NCBI GenBank assembly: GCA_037576215.1
Contig: JBANDB010000019.1
Location: forward strand, 1,495,501-1,559,500
From: Armillaria gallica
Taxonomy: Eukaryota; Basidiomycota; Agaricomycetes; Agaricales; Physalacriaceae
Length of the DNA: 64,000 nucleotides
Reading direction: 5' to 3'
Of the stretch, positions 24,748-35,800 are shown one piece after another; position 1 is the first letter of the stretch; each line of letters opens with the position of its first letter. A model generated the notes under the pieces. The model saw nothing but the letters and a program-made list of their open reading frames with translations, did not search any database and was not told where the DNA came from. Position numbers and translations under genes: made by a program.

Positions 24748-25660
24748 CTACGTACATACAACGTATATCTGATGCAAGTTATTAGCGAAATCGTCATCAG
24801 GTAGAATGATAATGGCGTACAAAGAGGTAGACAACGTCACGCTAAATGGGTCCCTTATGATACGGTATCCTAGACGACGAAGATCAGACAGGGAATTTTC
24901 GGCGATGAGAAGGAAGATTTTATCATCTAACGAAACTTGCATAGAAAATCCTAGGACATCATGCTCAGCTTGTGCGACGGGGAATACAAGCCTGAGAAGA
25001 CTCGAGGAAGAAGCGATGCGAGAATTCCCACAGCGCCGGAAGATGGAAGGTTGAGCCCCGGAGGAGGTTTCGAAAACGGTATAGACTCACCAGTGTCATC
25101 CCAGGGACTGGCTTCAATCCTCGTGCGAAGACGATCTGAAAACCAGCCATCTCCAAGAACAAATCCAAGTTGAGCAGTTCCGTCGAAAGAACGCTAGAAA
25201 TCGGAGAGAAAAAAATCGACACATAGTAGTCGATACGTGAAGAGAAAGCTCACGCTTAGTTATCACTGCTGAGTACTACGAGCTCCATTTTCGCCTTTGT
25301 CTTCCCTTAATGCGTCAAAACCAGCTGTAGAATAGTAGTCCCGTAAATGAAGAGGATGTGCGGAGAAGAGGTGCAGTTTGTGCATGGTCGCAAGCTGTTG
25401 AGCGTCAAGGAAAGAAGGCTGAGAACGCCAAGTCAGAGCCTCAATCAAATGTCGCCTCGCTCCTTCACTAGCCGCTCCTTAGTGCCGCCATCCCTGTTTC
25501 TGAGAAACTCGGTATCTATCAAATTGGACGCATTCATGCATCAAGTGAGTACGATGATATTCCTATACGAGCTGACCGCGTGCCTAATATTAGCTCCTCT
25601 TAGAACGACTTTTCCCTGTCATTTCGAAGGCGCAACAACCTATAGAGTATCTGATGTCGG
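24748..25660 (-). pseudogene. Decayed copy of a probable membrane-protein gene (sister at 37.8 kb)
   Basis: The block from 24770 shares ATGATAATRGCGTACAAAGA and surrounding sequence with 37796 onward, in the same order and orientation. Minus-strand frames contain the hydrophobic TSLYAIIILPDD here and TSLYAIIIFPDA at 37.8 kb. Farther out, CAGCTGGTTT with reduced frames pairs with the FLFFLTLHILGVILHLFFV-coding part of the sister. Frames are broken by stops and indels. Multi-spanning membrane proteins are common in basidiomycetes, but I cannot assign a named family. Confidence 0.45.
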
Positions 25661-26369
25661 ATAGGAAATCCTAACAACTTCCCAATGATAATAATATCAG
25701 ACATACGGGCCTGAGATCTTTGGTGAGGTGCCACATTCTTCATTGTCCGATCACTCCTAAGGCCCACTCTCAGCCCCAGCCTCAAGTCAGCGCAGTCAGC
25801 GAGAAGGAACTATGATACCAGCAAGATTTCTGTTAGCACTCTGTTCCTCCAAAATGGAAGATTCGTCAGGACGTGTTTACCACTATTGATGGTGCGTAAT
25901 TCTTTCAATATTGTTCTGGATACGTCCGCTGACGCGCATTTAGTCAGGGCTTGGAGGATGTTTAGTCATTTACTCAGAAAGGATTAACTGAATGGGGTGA
26001 TCGTAGAACATCCTTCGCGCATCTGGCACTAGCGTATGCTCCGGAACCAACAAGGTCCTGGAAGATAAATTGCCCCAAAGTTCATTGAAGTAGGACGGTT
26101 AGTGTATTCTTGCATTTACTACGCCGTTAGTATACTCAAGAGTTTCATAGATACTTTCCGGGTACCTAGTAATGCTCATTGGTTAAAGATGAGATTGAGA
26201 ACTATTGGGATCCGATGCGGTCAGAAATTCTCACCTGACGACAGTGCGTGGTGTCCTCATATTTATTTTTGCTAGCCTAACGAAACACATAACAAGGATC
26301 ACGGTTGCGTATACCCAGGTACCAAAGACACGTACCAAACAGTAATACTTTAATCCACCGGTGAAAGTT
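25661..26369. other. Intergenic, nothing recognised
   Basis: AT-rich with short frames only; no repeat or domain recognised. Confidence 0.35.
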
Positions 26370-26598
26370 ATGGGATCGGCTAATTCTGATTTCAGCTCTC
26401 TAGCTCTCAATGACGAAAATATGCCTCTCGAGCTTTGGTGGAAAATAGGTAAGTCGGTGAGAGTGTTTTGCCGCTGAGGGTCCTTTAATTTCCTTCATTG
26501 TCGCAGCTTCTGGGTCCTACCTATGGTTCAAGTGCATCTCAGACGCCAGGAAAGCTTTCGCTGCTGCTCTTATGAATCTCGATGGCAAGTATAACTAA
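26370..26598 (+). CDS. Small two-exon hypothetical protein (56 aa) or gene fragment
   Basis: Exons 26370-26448 and 26507-26598 join across a 58-bp intron (GTAAGT...TCGCAG), the normal size here. The product begins MGSANSDFSSLALNDENMPL, then ELWWKI, and ends SDARKAFAAALMNLDGKYN. 'M-P-L-E-L-W' recalls the start of F-box-like segments, but it is far too short for a domain. It stops about 200 bases before the 3' end of the dead HET gene on the opposite strand, so it may be the first exons of a truncated gene. The intron is the main evidence. Confidence 0.3.
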
Positions 26599-27892
26599 AT
26601 TATAAATGTCTTTCAGTTTCTTCATGAGGTGTAATATACCGGGTGATTAATATTCTCTTTGTTACATGCACAGCGCCTCTCAAAAATGTTATCATGAAAT
26701 CAAAAGTCGTGCTGTAACCTTGCAGCAACCTAGGGGTGGATTCAATAATTGTCATTAATAGTGCTTCTGACAACTGCAAAATATATACCCACATTAAACC
26801 AGAATATTGACGTGCTTTTCTAGGCTTAGATCGTCTGACATTCTGTCCGCCACGTCTTCGGCCATTTCGAACACTGAAAGTTTCTTGAACCTCTCGTCCG
26901 ACAGTCTTTGCCCAACTACCCACTGTAGCCACTGCTCACCCTCTCTCCAATATCCGAACTCTTTTCTGATCAATGTGTATGTGTCTTTGGGTATAGGATA
27001 CCGGGGAAATGCTGTATCCCACACAAATCTTTGACCAGCAACTCCCCATGTCGATTGGTTCCTGGTCTACCTCCTCCAGCCAACCCTCGCACAAACCCAC
27101 TTTCCATGGAAAATGTCTCACATTGATCAACATTAGCTTCTGCATCCCTTTCAACACCCACGGAAAGGCCATCTGACCTATAATCCCTAGGCAGAGATGT
27201 CGTCATAACTTGGTCCCATGATGGTCGCCATTTTGTGTCTCCATTTCCTGGTTCAGGATAACAAAAGAGTAGATCTGCCCATGTGTAGGGGAGCATCGTA
27301 TTCATCAATGCTGTCCATGCATCCTCAAGAGATCAGCTCCCATTGTATGCTGGTATTATATGGGGCAACAGAAGGATCACCAACCCTGCAATCTTATCCA
27401 CCGGGTTTGTCAATACCTGGTGCTGCATCTCCTCCAGTACTTCAAATGGTTGGAAGTTCAAGTGCTTCAGACCCTGCAGTTTCTGGTGAAATGTCGTCAG
27501 AACCTCAGTGTCGTAGTTCCTGTCCTTGTCACGCTTCGTGTCCAGTGGGCCATCTGGCGTAAATCCACAAATTTCATAACCCTCAGAACCGATCTCCTGC
27601 AGCGTCCACGCACGATGAAACCAGCAACAATCACTGCAAAAGTAGTCCTCTGTCACACGGAGAGGCCGCCCTAGCCCACTTAGATAGCAGTATGTCTTGT
27701 ATTGGTGATAGAGCGATCCAATGGTGGGGACATCCAACATCCATTCCTCCACATGCAGATCCTCCCTTCGCCCTCCTTCCTGCCTTAAACAAAGCACATC
27801 CAACCAAACGTACTCCAAGCCCTTATTTAGCAACTCAATGCGGATGAGATTGAGACTCGCATCCTTTAGGATGGGCACAGGCCATTCAAATT

Positions 27893-30448
27893 CTGAGTCC
27901 TATGAATATAGGAAATTCGGTCTTTATACCAACCTGAACCCCAATTTTTGATCGTCCAACACGGCATTTGCTGCCGGTTTCTACCTGGCCTATTCATGGG
28001 AAACTTTCGCAACATCCATCATTTTCCTGTGAACATTCTTCCTTTTGGGACCTCGCCTTCGACAACTTTTAAATTTCATGCTCCACAATTTTTTCATCCA
28101 GTGACCACCATGCTGCTTCTTCAATCCACGACCATCGCTGTTGTATCAGTCTGAATGGTCTCCAGCTAATTATTCACATTGTCCAAGACAGGCACAACAA
28201 GTGATGTAAAGAAGGCACTGCTCAAGAGTAAGAATGGTGGAAAGAAGGAGAGTGTCGAGAGTGTGGACAATAGACTAACAACAATATCAGCATCAGCACA
28301 AAGGATCAGAGTCTGCCTCAGTGAAGCAAGCTAGCAGTATATTGAAGATGAGCATGATGATGGTGTGTTTTCTCTTCACTTTTTAAAACTAACCATGAAA
28401 CATTGATGGAATTTAGTTTCCAGGTGATGTGGCAAGCAATCCCAAAACCCTCAAGGTTTGAAAATGGCAACACAAGTTTCAGAAGACATTTTGAGTAATT
28501 AGGAGGACCCAAAAGAGGAGATGCAGAAACTATCTGATGCCTGCCTCCTTATCAACTGACACTTCTTGCCAGGGAACACTAAGATGATTTTCAATGGGAG
28601 CAATGATAGTGGAGGTATGCCAGCGGTTTTGGTGTAACCGGCGCTAATTGTCAGTTCGACTTAGAAGATAAGCTGCAGTATTGGTACTTGGAGGTAACAA
28701 CACCTAAGGACATTGTAGCATCCTTTTCTTGCTTGTCCTGTGTTTCGGTTTTATAGATTTCTTTTCCTCTTAACGCTCCTTATTATTGATGCAACTTATT
28801 TTCACTTATGTTCATGCGGTATATGTTCATTTGTAAAATTCAAAAGATTCATTTGGATCCTAGCACCTACATTCACTCCACTGTGACGTTGAATCATGCC
28901 TGTGGGTTGCTCACCTTGGGCCTCATGATTTGCCTCGTTTCACTGCCTGAGGGATTGGCCTATTTAGGTTTACCTTCAAAACATGTTCTGTCCTAGGATT
29001 ATCTCAGAGGCCAATATCATTGTTTGACAGAGGATGGATCATACAGCACTCATTCACCATCTCTGACTAAGGCTGTCACATCTCTCCGGACCATTGTGTA
29101 TCTATATCTCCCTTGGCACCTGTATAACCCCCTTATCTTCTTTTAACCTTTATGTTCACAATGTGTCATTTCACCTCCCTCTTCGTTCTCCCTGTGTTGA
29201 TCGCACTCTCTTCAGTGCTCCCTCTCTAAAAGTGCATTGCTCACATCATCGCAGAAGCCACACCGCTTGGGAATAAGCATGTGTGCTTATTGTCTTTCCC
29301 CATGGTGTCATCTCATCTCAGTCTTTCCCTGGTTCAGCTTGCCACTGGTGGCATGGGTCCATGCAACCCACAGTCTTGATGAGTCTCCTGGGTGCCAGAG
29401 GAAACCATGACCTACTGTGACCAACAAAACATGCCCGACCAGACAATTGACCTCACGAAACAACTTGGCAGCGATTCAGAGACGATCAGATTGACTCAGC
29501 TCTTTGATCAACAACTTTGCAATGCTGTAGGCTCTCCATACACCCCATTATATCCTCTCTGACACACTTTCCAGCCTGATAGCTTGCAAGTGTCCTACTG
29601 TCAGATTGTCCCAAAGAAGTTTAAACTAACAGATTGTTCTGCTAACAGTTCACTGCATCTGACTTTAAAGAGTTTAGTGGAGACCAAACCGGAAATGTCC
29701 CTCTCAGAATGAGCATTGTTATTCCCCCTGGTTTGTGGCCTACCAAACCTGATGGTCAAGTCCCTGATGGCATGGACAGTATGTCTCTTCTGCTGTCATT
29801 TAATAATTTTCATCTTAACTTCTAAGTCTATTGCATGCACATGGCATGTACGACTCAGGCTGATGCTGATTTACGCATTGCTGCCACCATTGGGTGAGGA
29901 GATTAATGGCCTTGAGAATTTCTTGTACAATCTGGTATGTTATGGGTATCAATGGAGATGGGATCTCAAGTTCAGTGCAGAGTTGAAAGTAAGCTTAGAT
30001 GCACTAAGTATGCAGAAATCCGATGGTTGCATGCGATCACTCCTATACATGTAGATCTATGAGGCAGCAAAGAAGAAAAGGGATCAGAAATAGCACAACA
30101 CACAAAGGAAGACACAGGCGACGCAGCAGGCAGAAGGGCAAGTGAAGAAGAGAAAAACTCGTGAGATCAAGCATTATTCATTGCAATCATTGTGCTTAAA
30201 AACAACCTAAGTCCACCTTCATTTCGAGCCCCCTTTGACAATTCCTTTGAGCTCACTCGCTCGCACAAACAGAAAGGGTCGTCTCCCGTTCATGCTACAG
30301 ATAAGTGTGGTCTCCTGTTGCATTCATACTGCAGAAAATGCATGCCTGCAGCGAGATCCACGCAAAATAAGTAGAAGATAGAAAACCAAGTCCTGGAAGC
30401 ATACACAAGTAACTATAACCCTACCAACACAGAGCATAGGACTCAGTT
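27893..30448. mobile_element. 2.56 kb insertion in the HET gene with 12-bp inverted ends
   Basis: CTGAGTCCTATG at 27893 and its exact inverse CATAGGACTCAG ending at 30448 lie at the two breakpoints of the HET reading. On the left, host sequence runs to GGCCATTCAAATT. On the right, recognisable HET sequence resumes about 20 bases beyond the inverted repeat, at GGCCCTCAAATGC. An imperfect target duplication (TCAAAT) is therefore possible and the true right end is uncertain. The interior, including a plus frame at 29716-30054, shows no recognised transposase. Confidence 0.5.
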
Positions 30449-31934
30449 GCTGCCACCCAAATGTGATGGCCCTCAAATGCTAGTCTGTTGATGGGTGTCC
30501 ACATGTCTGTGTGCTCATGCTCATCCACCCAAACATGCGATATTCCATGTGGATATGCCATGCCAGTAGTCCAGCTTGGCACGACATGGTTGCTGTACAG
30601 ATCCCACGCACGCTGAGGGTGTACAAATGGGCCCACAATATTTTTTCCATGCAGTGCCCTTTGTCAGTCTTTCTCTTCACATTCGCATATTCTGGCTGGG
30701 ATTGAACTCCAGTTTCTAGTGTACCATACCATATGGAAAAATCCGTAAGTGGTACCAAAGTCATAGTTCTTTGTGAGGCAGTCTTCAAGGAGGGAGGAGA
30801 GTGTCAGGTTGTCCAAGATGTGTGATGTTCCAAGGGTGGTGTTGAGTCGCTCCAAGAGACCCTGGAGGCCAAATGTAGTGCAGGTGGCATTAGCGAGGAT
30901 GGCTGGTATTACGGGCTTTGTACCAATGTAAGTCCATTGCAATGGAACAAGGATCTCCTGGGCACATAGAATTCTGCATTATTCAAATGCGTGCATGTGT
31001 TAGCCTGTGTTCTCTCATCTGCATTTGTGTTTGTGTTCACATGCATGCATTTCCATAAAAGGCAGCTGCATTAGTTGAAATGTGTTCACATTTGCATGTG
31101 TGACATCATCTGCATGTGTGACACAACACGTCCCTTCTTGCAGACTCCTATACCCATCTTTAAAAGGTTTCCTGTACCAATAACATGCATTTATAGACTC
31201 TGTAGATGAACTTTCTGATTCCTGCATGTCAGTACTACAGTACGTACTTGTACAGCATGGCACGATCAAACATTGATCGGCTATTTGAATCAAGACCCAC
31301 ACTCTACCTCCATGTCCCCATCACGTCTCACATCACGTTGCTCCATCTTTTTGCCTAGCTATCACATGTCAAATGTACTTTCTTCAACTGGCATTGTGAA
31401 GGGAAGGCACCCATCTCTCATTACCAAACAGTCTTTGAATCTCAAGTCTCAAGTCTCCTTGAATACACTGATCTTTCCTAATGGCATATTTCCATACTAC
31501 TACAACTTTTCTAACCGACTAGGGCTCCAGAGGTTTGTCTTGAGGCTCGTAGTATCTTGCCTGGAATTTTATAAGTAAGTCATTCTATCTCTCCTTTGCC
31601 ATCACCTCTGATTTTTCCGCAGATACATACCAAGTTCATAGGATAGCACTGAATACATTATTTTACTATACATTCATATACTTTGTTAGTCCAACCTGCC
31701 AGCTACCGCTATCAAGATTATCCGGTATCCAATATATGGCTCCATTTTTCAAATTATGCAGGAATCATGCCGCAGCAGAAGTCCATTCCTTCAACCTTTT
31801 ACTAAGACCTTCATGGGCATTTTTGTGAGTCCTAGTGACATTCTTCAATGATTCTGCTCTAATGTACATTCAACAGGTAAGAACCAAGCACACCATAGCC
31901 ACCTGGCTTCTGGAAACTGACTCCAAGTCTGAGG

Positions 31935-33807
31935 ATGCAGACCATGATTGACAAGTTGAAAGCCCTGGGAAATGGTCCTAATCAAACTGGAGAAATTTTA
32001 CTATCCGTGTCATTTAATTAACCACACCTTGCGAAAGAAAGAAAGTACTGTGAAGTATTGGAGAGGTAATATGCCATCACCTGTCTCGTCTCACACACCA
32101 GGAGGTTATTCACAGGTACCAGAATCACACCTGATCGATGCATTGTGGCATAATTGCTCGGAAAGACGACAAACCCATGTAAGTATTCATACTAGGTCTT
32201 GCAAACACTGAGGTTTATATTATTGTGCATAGCTCGGAAGGTTTCTGCATGCTTATGAAGTATGTGACCAAGAGGATCCTGAAGAGTTTCTAGTGAACCC
32301 TCATTCACTGGAATTCAATTCTGAAGTCGAGAAAGCACTTCATCCACATAAACCAATCCTTGCGGACCTGGTTGATAGTCCAAATGAGGTGGACGATGCC
32401 ATCATGCCTGCAAAAGTATGGCTAAAGTCGCTAAAAAAGCAGCCTCTGGTTCTGCACTGGAATGGAGGCCTCACATTGAACAATCTCGCCAGAATCAATA
32501 ACTACTTCTTCCACCATGTCTTGAAGATGTGCAAGGAGTGTCCAATAGACTGGGCTACCGGTCTTGCTATGTCCCATGCATGGATGCTCCCCTAGTGATT
32601 TACAGGGCCCAGCCTGGCCTGGCTTTGAGGGCTTGGGCTCAGCTCGGGCAGGCTCAGGCTTTCGAAATCACAAGCCCAAGCCTGCTTGGGCTCGGGCCTG
32701 GCTCAGGCTCAGGCCAGGGCTTTGTTAGGCATCAGAATGAGCAGAAGACAAGGTTATTAGCATACATAGACGTTGCGTAAAATGAATACACGATGTACCA
32801 TGCATATAGACCAGAAAGATGGACTCCAAGTACTATGTTACATAAATAGCTTGGCTTTCGAAGTGCCACAATGGTGGTGTCATCTCGTATTGCACTGATA
32901 TAAGACATGTAGAAGCATAGGCAAGTCCGGAGTATTGATCAGAGAGAGACAGCCTACTCTCTTCCTCGCATATCTGCATGAAAAGCAAGGTATTTCAGAC
33001 ATGAAAAGCCCGGGCTCAAGCCTCAGGCTCAGGCTTTGAAAAAATAAAGCCTGAGCCCGAGCCTTCATGAAGCCCTCCCCCAGGGCCCAGCTTTTCAGGG
33101 CCTGGCCCGGCTCAGCCTGGCTCAGCTTAGGGCTTCAGGCCGGGCCCTGTAAATCACTATGCTCCCCATTGCATACGGGCATCAGGATCTTTTCTTACAG
33201 GATGAAGACTGTCCTCCCACCTCGGATATTGAGGCTGTCAATCGTTTTTTTTGTCAGAAAGCTTGGGAGAGAGTGGTTGGTTACACAGGGTGTACGATGG
33301 ATGGAAAGCCAAAGCCCGATGTAATGGATATCGACATGGAAGCTCTAATTCTACTAGAGATGTGCATATTTGATAGATCAGAGGATACAGGAGTTGTGGG
33401 AACTCATCAGTGGGGATTAGATGGTGGTATGCATCAGGATGGTTGGTATCTTTGGAGCAGTGACAGTCCAGAGGGAGAGAAAAACTTGCATGAAGGAAAC
33501 AAGTCAGAACTTGAAGTAAGACTATTCCAATTGACTTTAGTGAAACCGGATTAAATCGCAATAGGTCAGGCTATAATTTGATCAAGAAGAGCTTGCACAA
33601 TGGCATAGAGCAGAATTAGAGAAGCAAGAAGATGATAAGTGAGCACAAATGGTAACTTGTCCAAAACCCAAGATGCTGCATCACCATACAGGTATTGTAG
33701 GCAAGTGTCGAGCCCCGGATGATATTCAGGCTGAGCTACATGCTTTGAGGTTTGGCTGTCCTAAGAAAGATACTGGACCACCTGCTAAATGCAGTTGCAA
33801 GAAGTAG
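31935..33807 (+). pseudogene. Gene carried by the transposon, interrupted by a MITE
   Basis: Exon-like pieces on the plus strand: about 31935-32172 (frames change; ESHLIDALWHNC, GTAAGT donor), 32233-32594 (GRFLHAYEVCDQEDPEEFLV to CPIDWATGLAMSHAW), 33160-33515 (TSDIEAVNRFFCQKAWERVV, WGLDGGMHQDGWYLW), about 33580-33638 (FDQEELAQWHRAELEKQED) and 33691-33807. The last piece ends CPKKDTGPPAKCSCKK. Introns of about 60 bp are visible. The 563-bp MITE lies inside the exon after LAMSHAW. The gene sits between the transposon's ends, so it may be the element's own gene, but I know no transposase with this sequence. In-frame stops next to the last introns show decay. Confidence 0.5.
32595..33157. mobile_element. 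563-bp MITE with TA target duplication
   Basis: Ends are GTGATTTACAGGGCCC and its exact inverse GGGCCCTGTAAATCAC, flanked by TA at 32593-32594 and 33158-33159. Removing it rejoins the interrupted reading of the surrounding gene. Beside the ends are many AGGCTCAGGCT / GAGCCYGAGCC motifs in opposite orientations. TA duplication and short length suggest a non-autonomous Tc1/mariner-type element. Confidence 0.88.
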
Positions 33808-33989
33808 GGGATGATACAGACTCTGACTTGTAGACAAAAGGAAAACCTTGTAGTTGATTGATATATTGATATTTATATTATTAGACCATGCACCACTTGA
33901 TATCTTAGGTATCTGGTTCATAAGGAAGATTAATATGAGGCTATTTTACGACCAAACACCCGTTTCTCAAGTGAAATTTGAGTTGAACT

Positions 33990-34500
33990 TGAGTGAAACG
34001 CAAATGTGACAGACGTGTCACACATCTGCGTTCGCTGCGTTTCCTTTGTAACGCGTGCGTTCTTACATTTTGACATGCGTGAGACACATTAGCGTTTGCG
34101 TTGTGTATGAACGCATGCGTGAAATGTTAGAACGCACGCGTTCAAATGCGAACGCATGCGTTTGAGATATAAACGCAGAGATCTCAAAGTGCGTGACATG
34201 CGTTCACTGGCTTTGACATGCGTAGGCCTTTTTTATCATTATCTGGCCTTTCGAGCATCCTCCGTGGCCTTGCAAGTATATAAATCAATGTCTACTATGG
34301 TTGAAAGACTCATCATAGCACTATTAGGTACTTACTAACTCGGTATGATCTAGTACACTGTCAAGAAATCGAGATATTTTGGTAAGACTCAGTAACTTAA
34401 ATTTACACTTGCATTCATATTTAACTTCACGCAGATATAGTGACGAACACGCAGCGATATAAACCCAGATGAACGCATCCAAACCCTAAAAAAACGCAGA
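33990..34500. repeat. Subterminal ACGC / GCATGC repeat array
   Basis: About twenty ACGC or GCGT cores in both orientations, several as the palindrome-centred AACGCATGCG(T), fill the last 500 bp of the 3.55 kb transposon. Arrays of this kind next to transposon ends often bind the transposase. A related array lies at 60.3-61.3 kb. Confidence 0.75.
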
Positions 34501-34590
34501 ATTCTCTTGGCCCGGATCTCCTCCTCCACCTGGCCGGTCTGTGTGGGCGGAGATCGTCACCTCTGGAAACTTCGCATACTCGATGAGCGC

Positions 34591-35500
34591 CTGAAATATG
34601 TTGTCAAGCGGCTTTCCATGCTATTGTGACATCCTTACACTGCCGTCTTTGCGGTATTTTTGTGTTACATGTACCCAATCTATTCGGGCTTGCTAGACCG
34701 TAGGCTGCTGATTTTTATTGTTCAGTGGAACGCGCGTTGGGATCAAATGAAATGAACGGAATAGATACCTTCTTCGAGGTCATCCATGCTTGACTCTGAC
34801 TTTCAGTTAGATGTGAAGCGAGTTGCTAGTACAGGCATAAGAGGCGTGATAACCAAGGGCGCATGAAGTCATCGCATTGTACATCGTACCTCAGGTAAGG
34901 CCATCGCCACAACATTCTGAGGCGTGACGTTGACGCTTCGAACCAGTATCCAAATGCCGTACGGCGCTTGTTAATGATCAAACAAGAAAAAATGATGTCT
35001 CAGTTTGTTTCGTGTCATGAGCGAATTCAAAGTCGTGGATAAATGACCTCCACTCTCGAGCTCGATGCTCCATGTCGTATTTATAAGGAGAGAATAATAG
35101 TCCTTTCTCCTTTGCACCTGAAATATATTGGAACTCCACGCACACAGCAAGCATCGTCCAGAGGCTATGAAGATGATCAGCGCTCAAACGGCGAAGTTCT
35201 ACCTCCGACTTACCCGCTCGCAAAACTCGACCCAAAACAAGCCAAGATGTCGTCCGAGGAATTAACGACGTAACATTGTCCCTTTAGAACCAGATAGTTC
35301 GGATTGCATTTGATCACATGATTCACATTGGCCACCTTGTATGAGGAATAATCTTTCAGCAATGAGCTCGTCAACGAAACAAGCGCACTGCGAGTTAAGC
35401 GCCGAGTGAAGCTTCTAGCGCTGTTGATGGAGTTCGCCGATTACACCATATGGGACACAGCTTCTATTCAATATGTACATCCCCATGCTGATGCACGAGG
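34591..35500. other. Upstream of the dead HET gene; no gene seen
   Basis: This should hold the 5' exons and promoter of the HET gene (minus strand). A possible first exon, ATGGATGACCTCGAAGAAG followed by GTATCT, lies near 34790, but nothing confirms it. No other feature was recognised. Confidence 0.3.
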
Positions 35501-35800
35501 ACAACTGCATCAAAGCAACACTATGTGATGACAACAGCATCGGTCCAAGAAGACTCGACTGTGAGAATAGCCGCCGACTTTCAGCATACTCGGACACGAG
35601 GGAAGGAGGAATACGACACCAATGGAAATGACTCGGCCGTCGAGGATTAGGTGGGTGTACGAGAGAACTCGGATCGAGGATAACGTATGTTGCAATAACG
35701 TTTACCAAAGTGATGAACAACCTGATCTGAGAATGAGGCGATGTGAATTTGTTCTCATACAACTCGCGGTTCCGGAATAACTGTGGTAGCACCAGCCTCA
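35501..35800 (-). pseudogene. Decayed multi-copy gene fragment (copy at 7.3 kb)
   Basis: Shares ordered blocks with 7300-7560. The minus frame 35801 to 35415 (128 codons) includes a hydrophobic run (IRLFITLVNVIATYVILDPS) that may be a membrane segment. No family is recognised. Confidence 0.35.

Larger units (their letters stand above)
30960..34513. mobile_element. 3.55 kb TIR DNA transposon with 9-bp TSD
   Basis: GGATCTCCT occurs at 30951-30959 and 34514-34522, exactly at the break between two pieces of the HET gene, and is the target duplication (8 bp if the T is counted in the element). The left end reads GGGCACATAGAATTCTGC; the right end, reverse-complemented, GGGCCAAGAGAATTCTGC. The ends are followed inward by dense short repeats: GCATGTGTGACA-type on the left, ACGC/GCATGC-type on the right. 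The interior holds a broken multi-exon gene and a nested MITE. The 8-9 bp duplication fits hAT-, KDZ- or Mutator-type elements. No DDE motif was recognised, so the superfamily is open. Confidence 0.8.
26794..34590 (-). pseudogene. HET-domain gene split into three pieces by insertions
   Basis: On the minus strand the pieces are 34590-34514 (EYAKFPEVTISAHTDR), 30959-30449 (EILVPLQWTYIGTKPVI to HVWVDEHEHTDMWTPIN) and 27892-26794. The last covers the HET domain (EWPVPI, LEYVWLDVLCLRQEGGR, CCWFHRAWTLQEIG) and the C-terminal part. They align in order with the second copy at 50.1-51.8 kb, where the same parts are contiguous. The first gap is an element with a 9-bp target duplication; the second has inverted 12-bp ends. 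Further frame changes lie near 27330 and 27010, and one base is gained before the first break. HET domains mediate heterokaryon incompatibility in fungi. This copy is dead and visibly CpG-poor. Confidence 0.88.
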
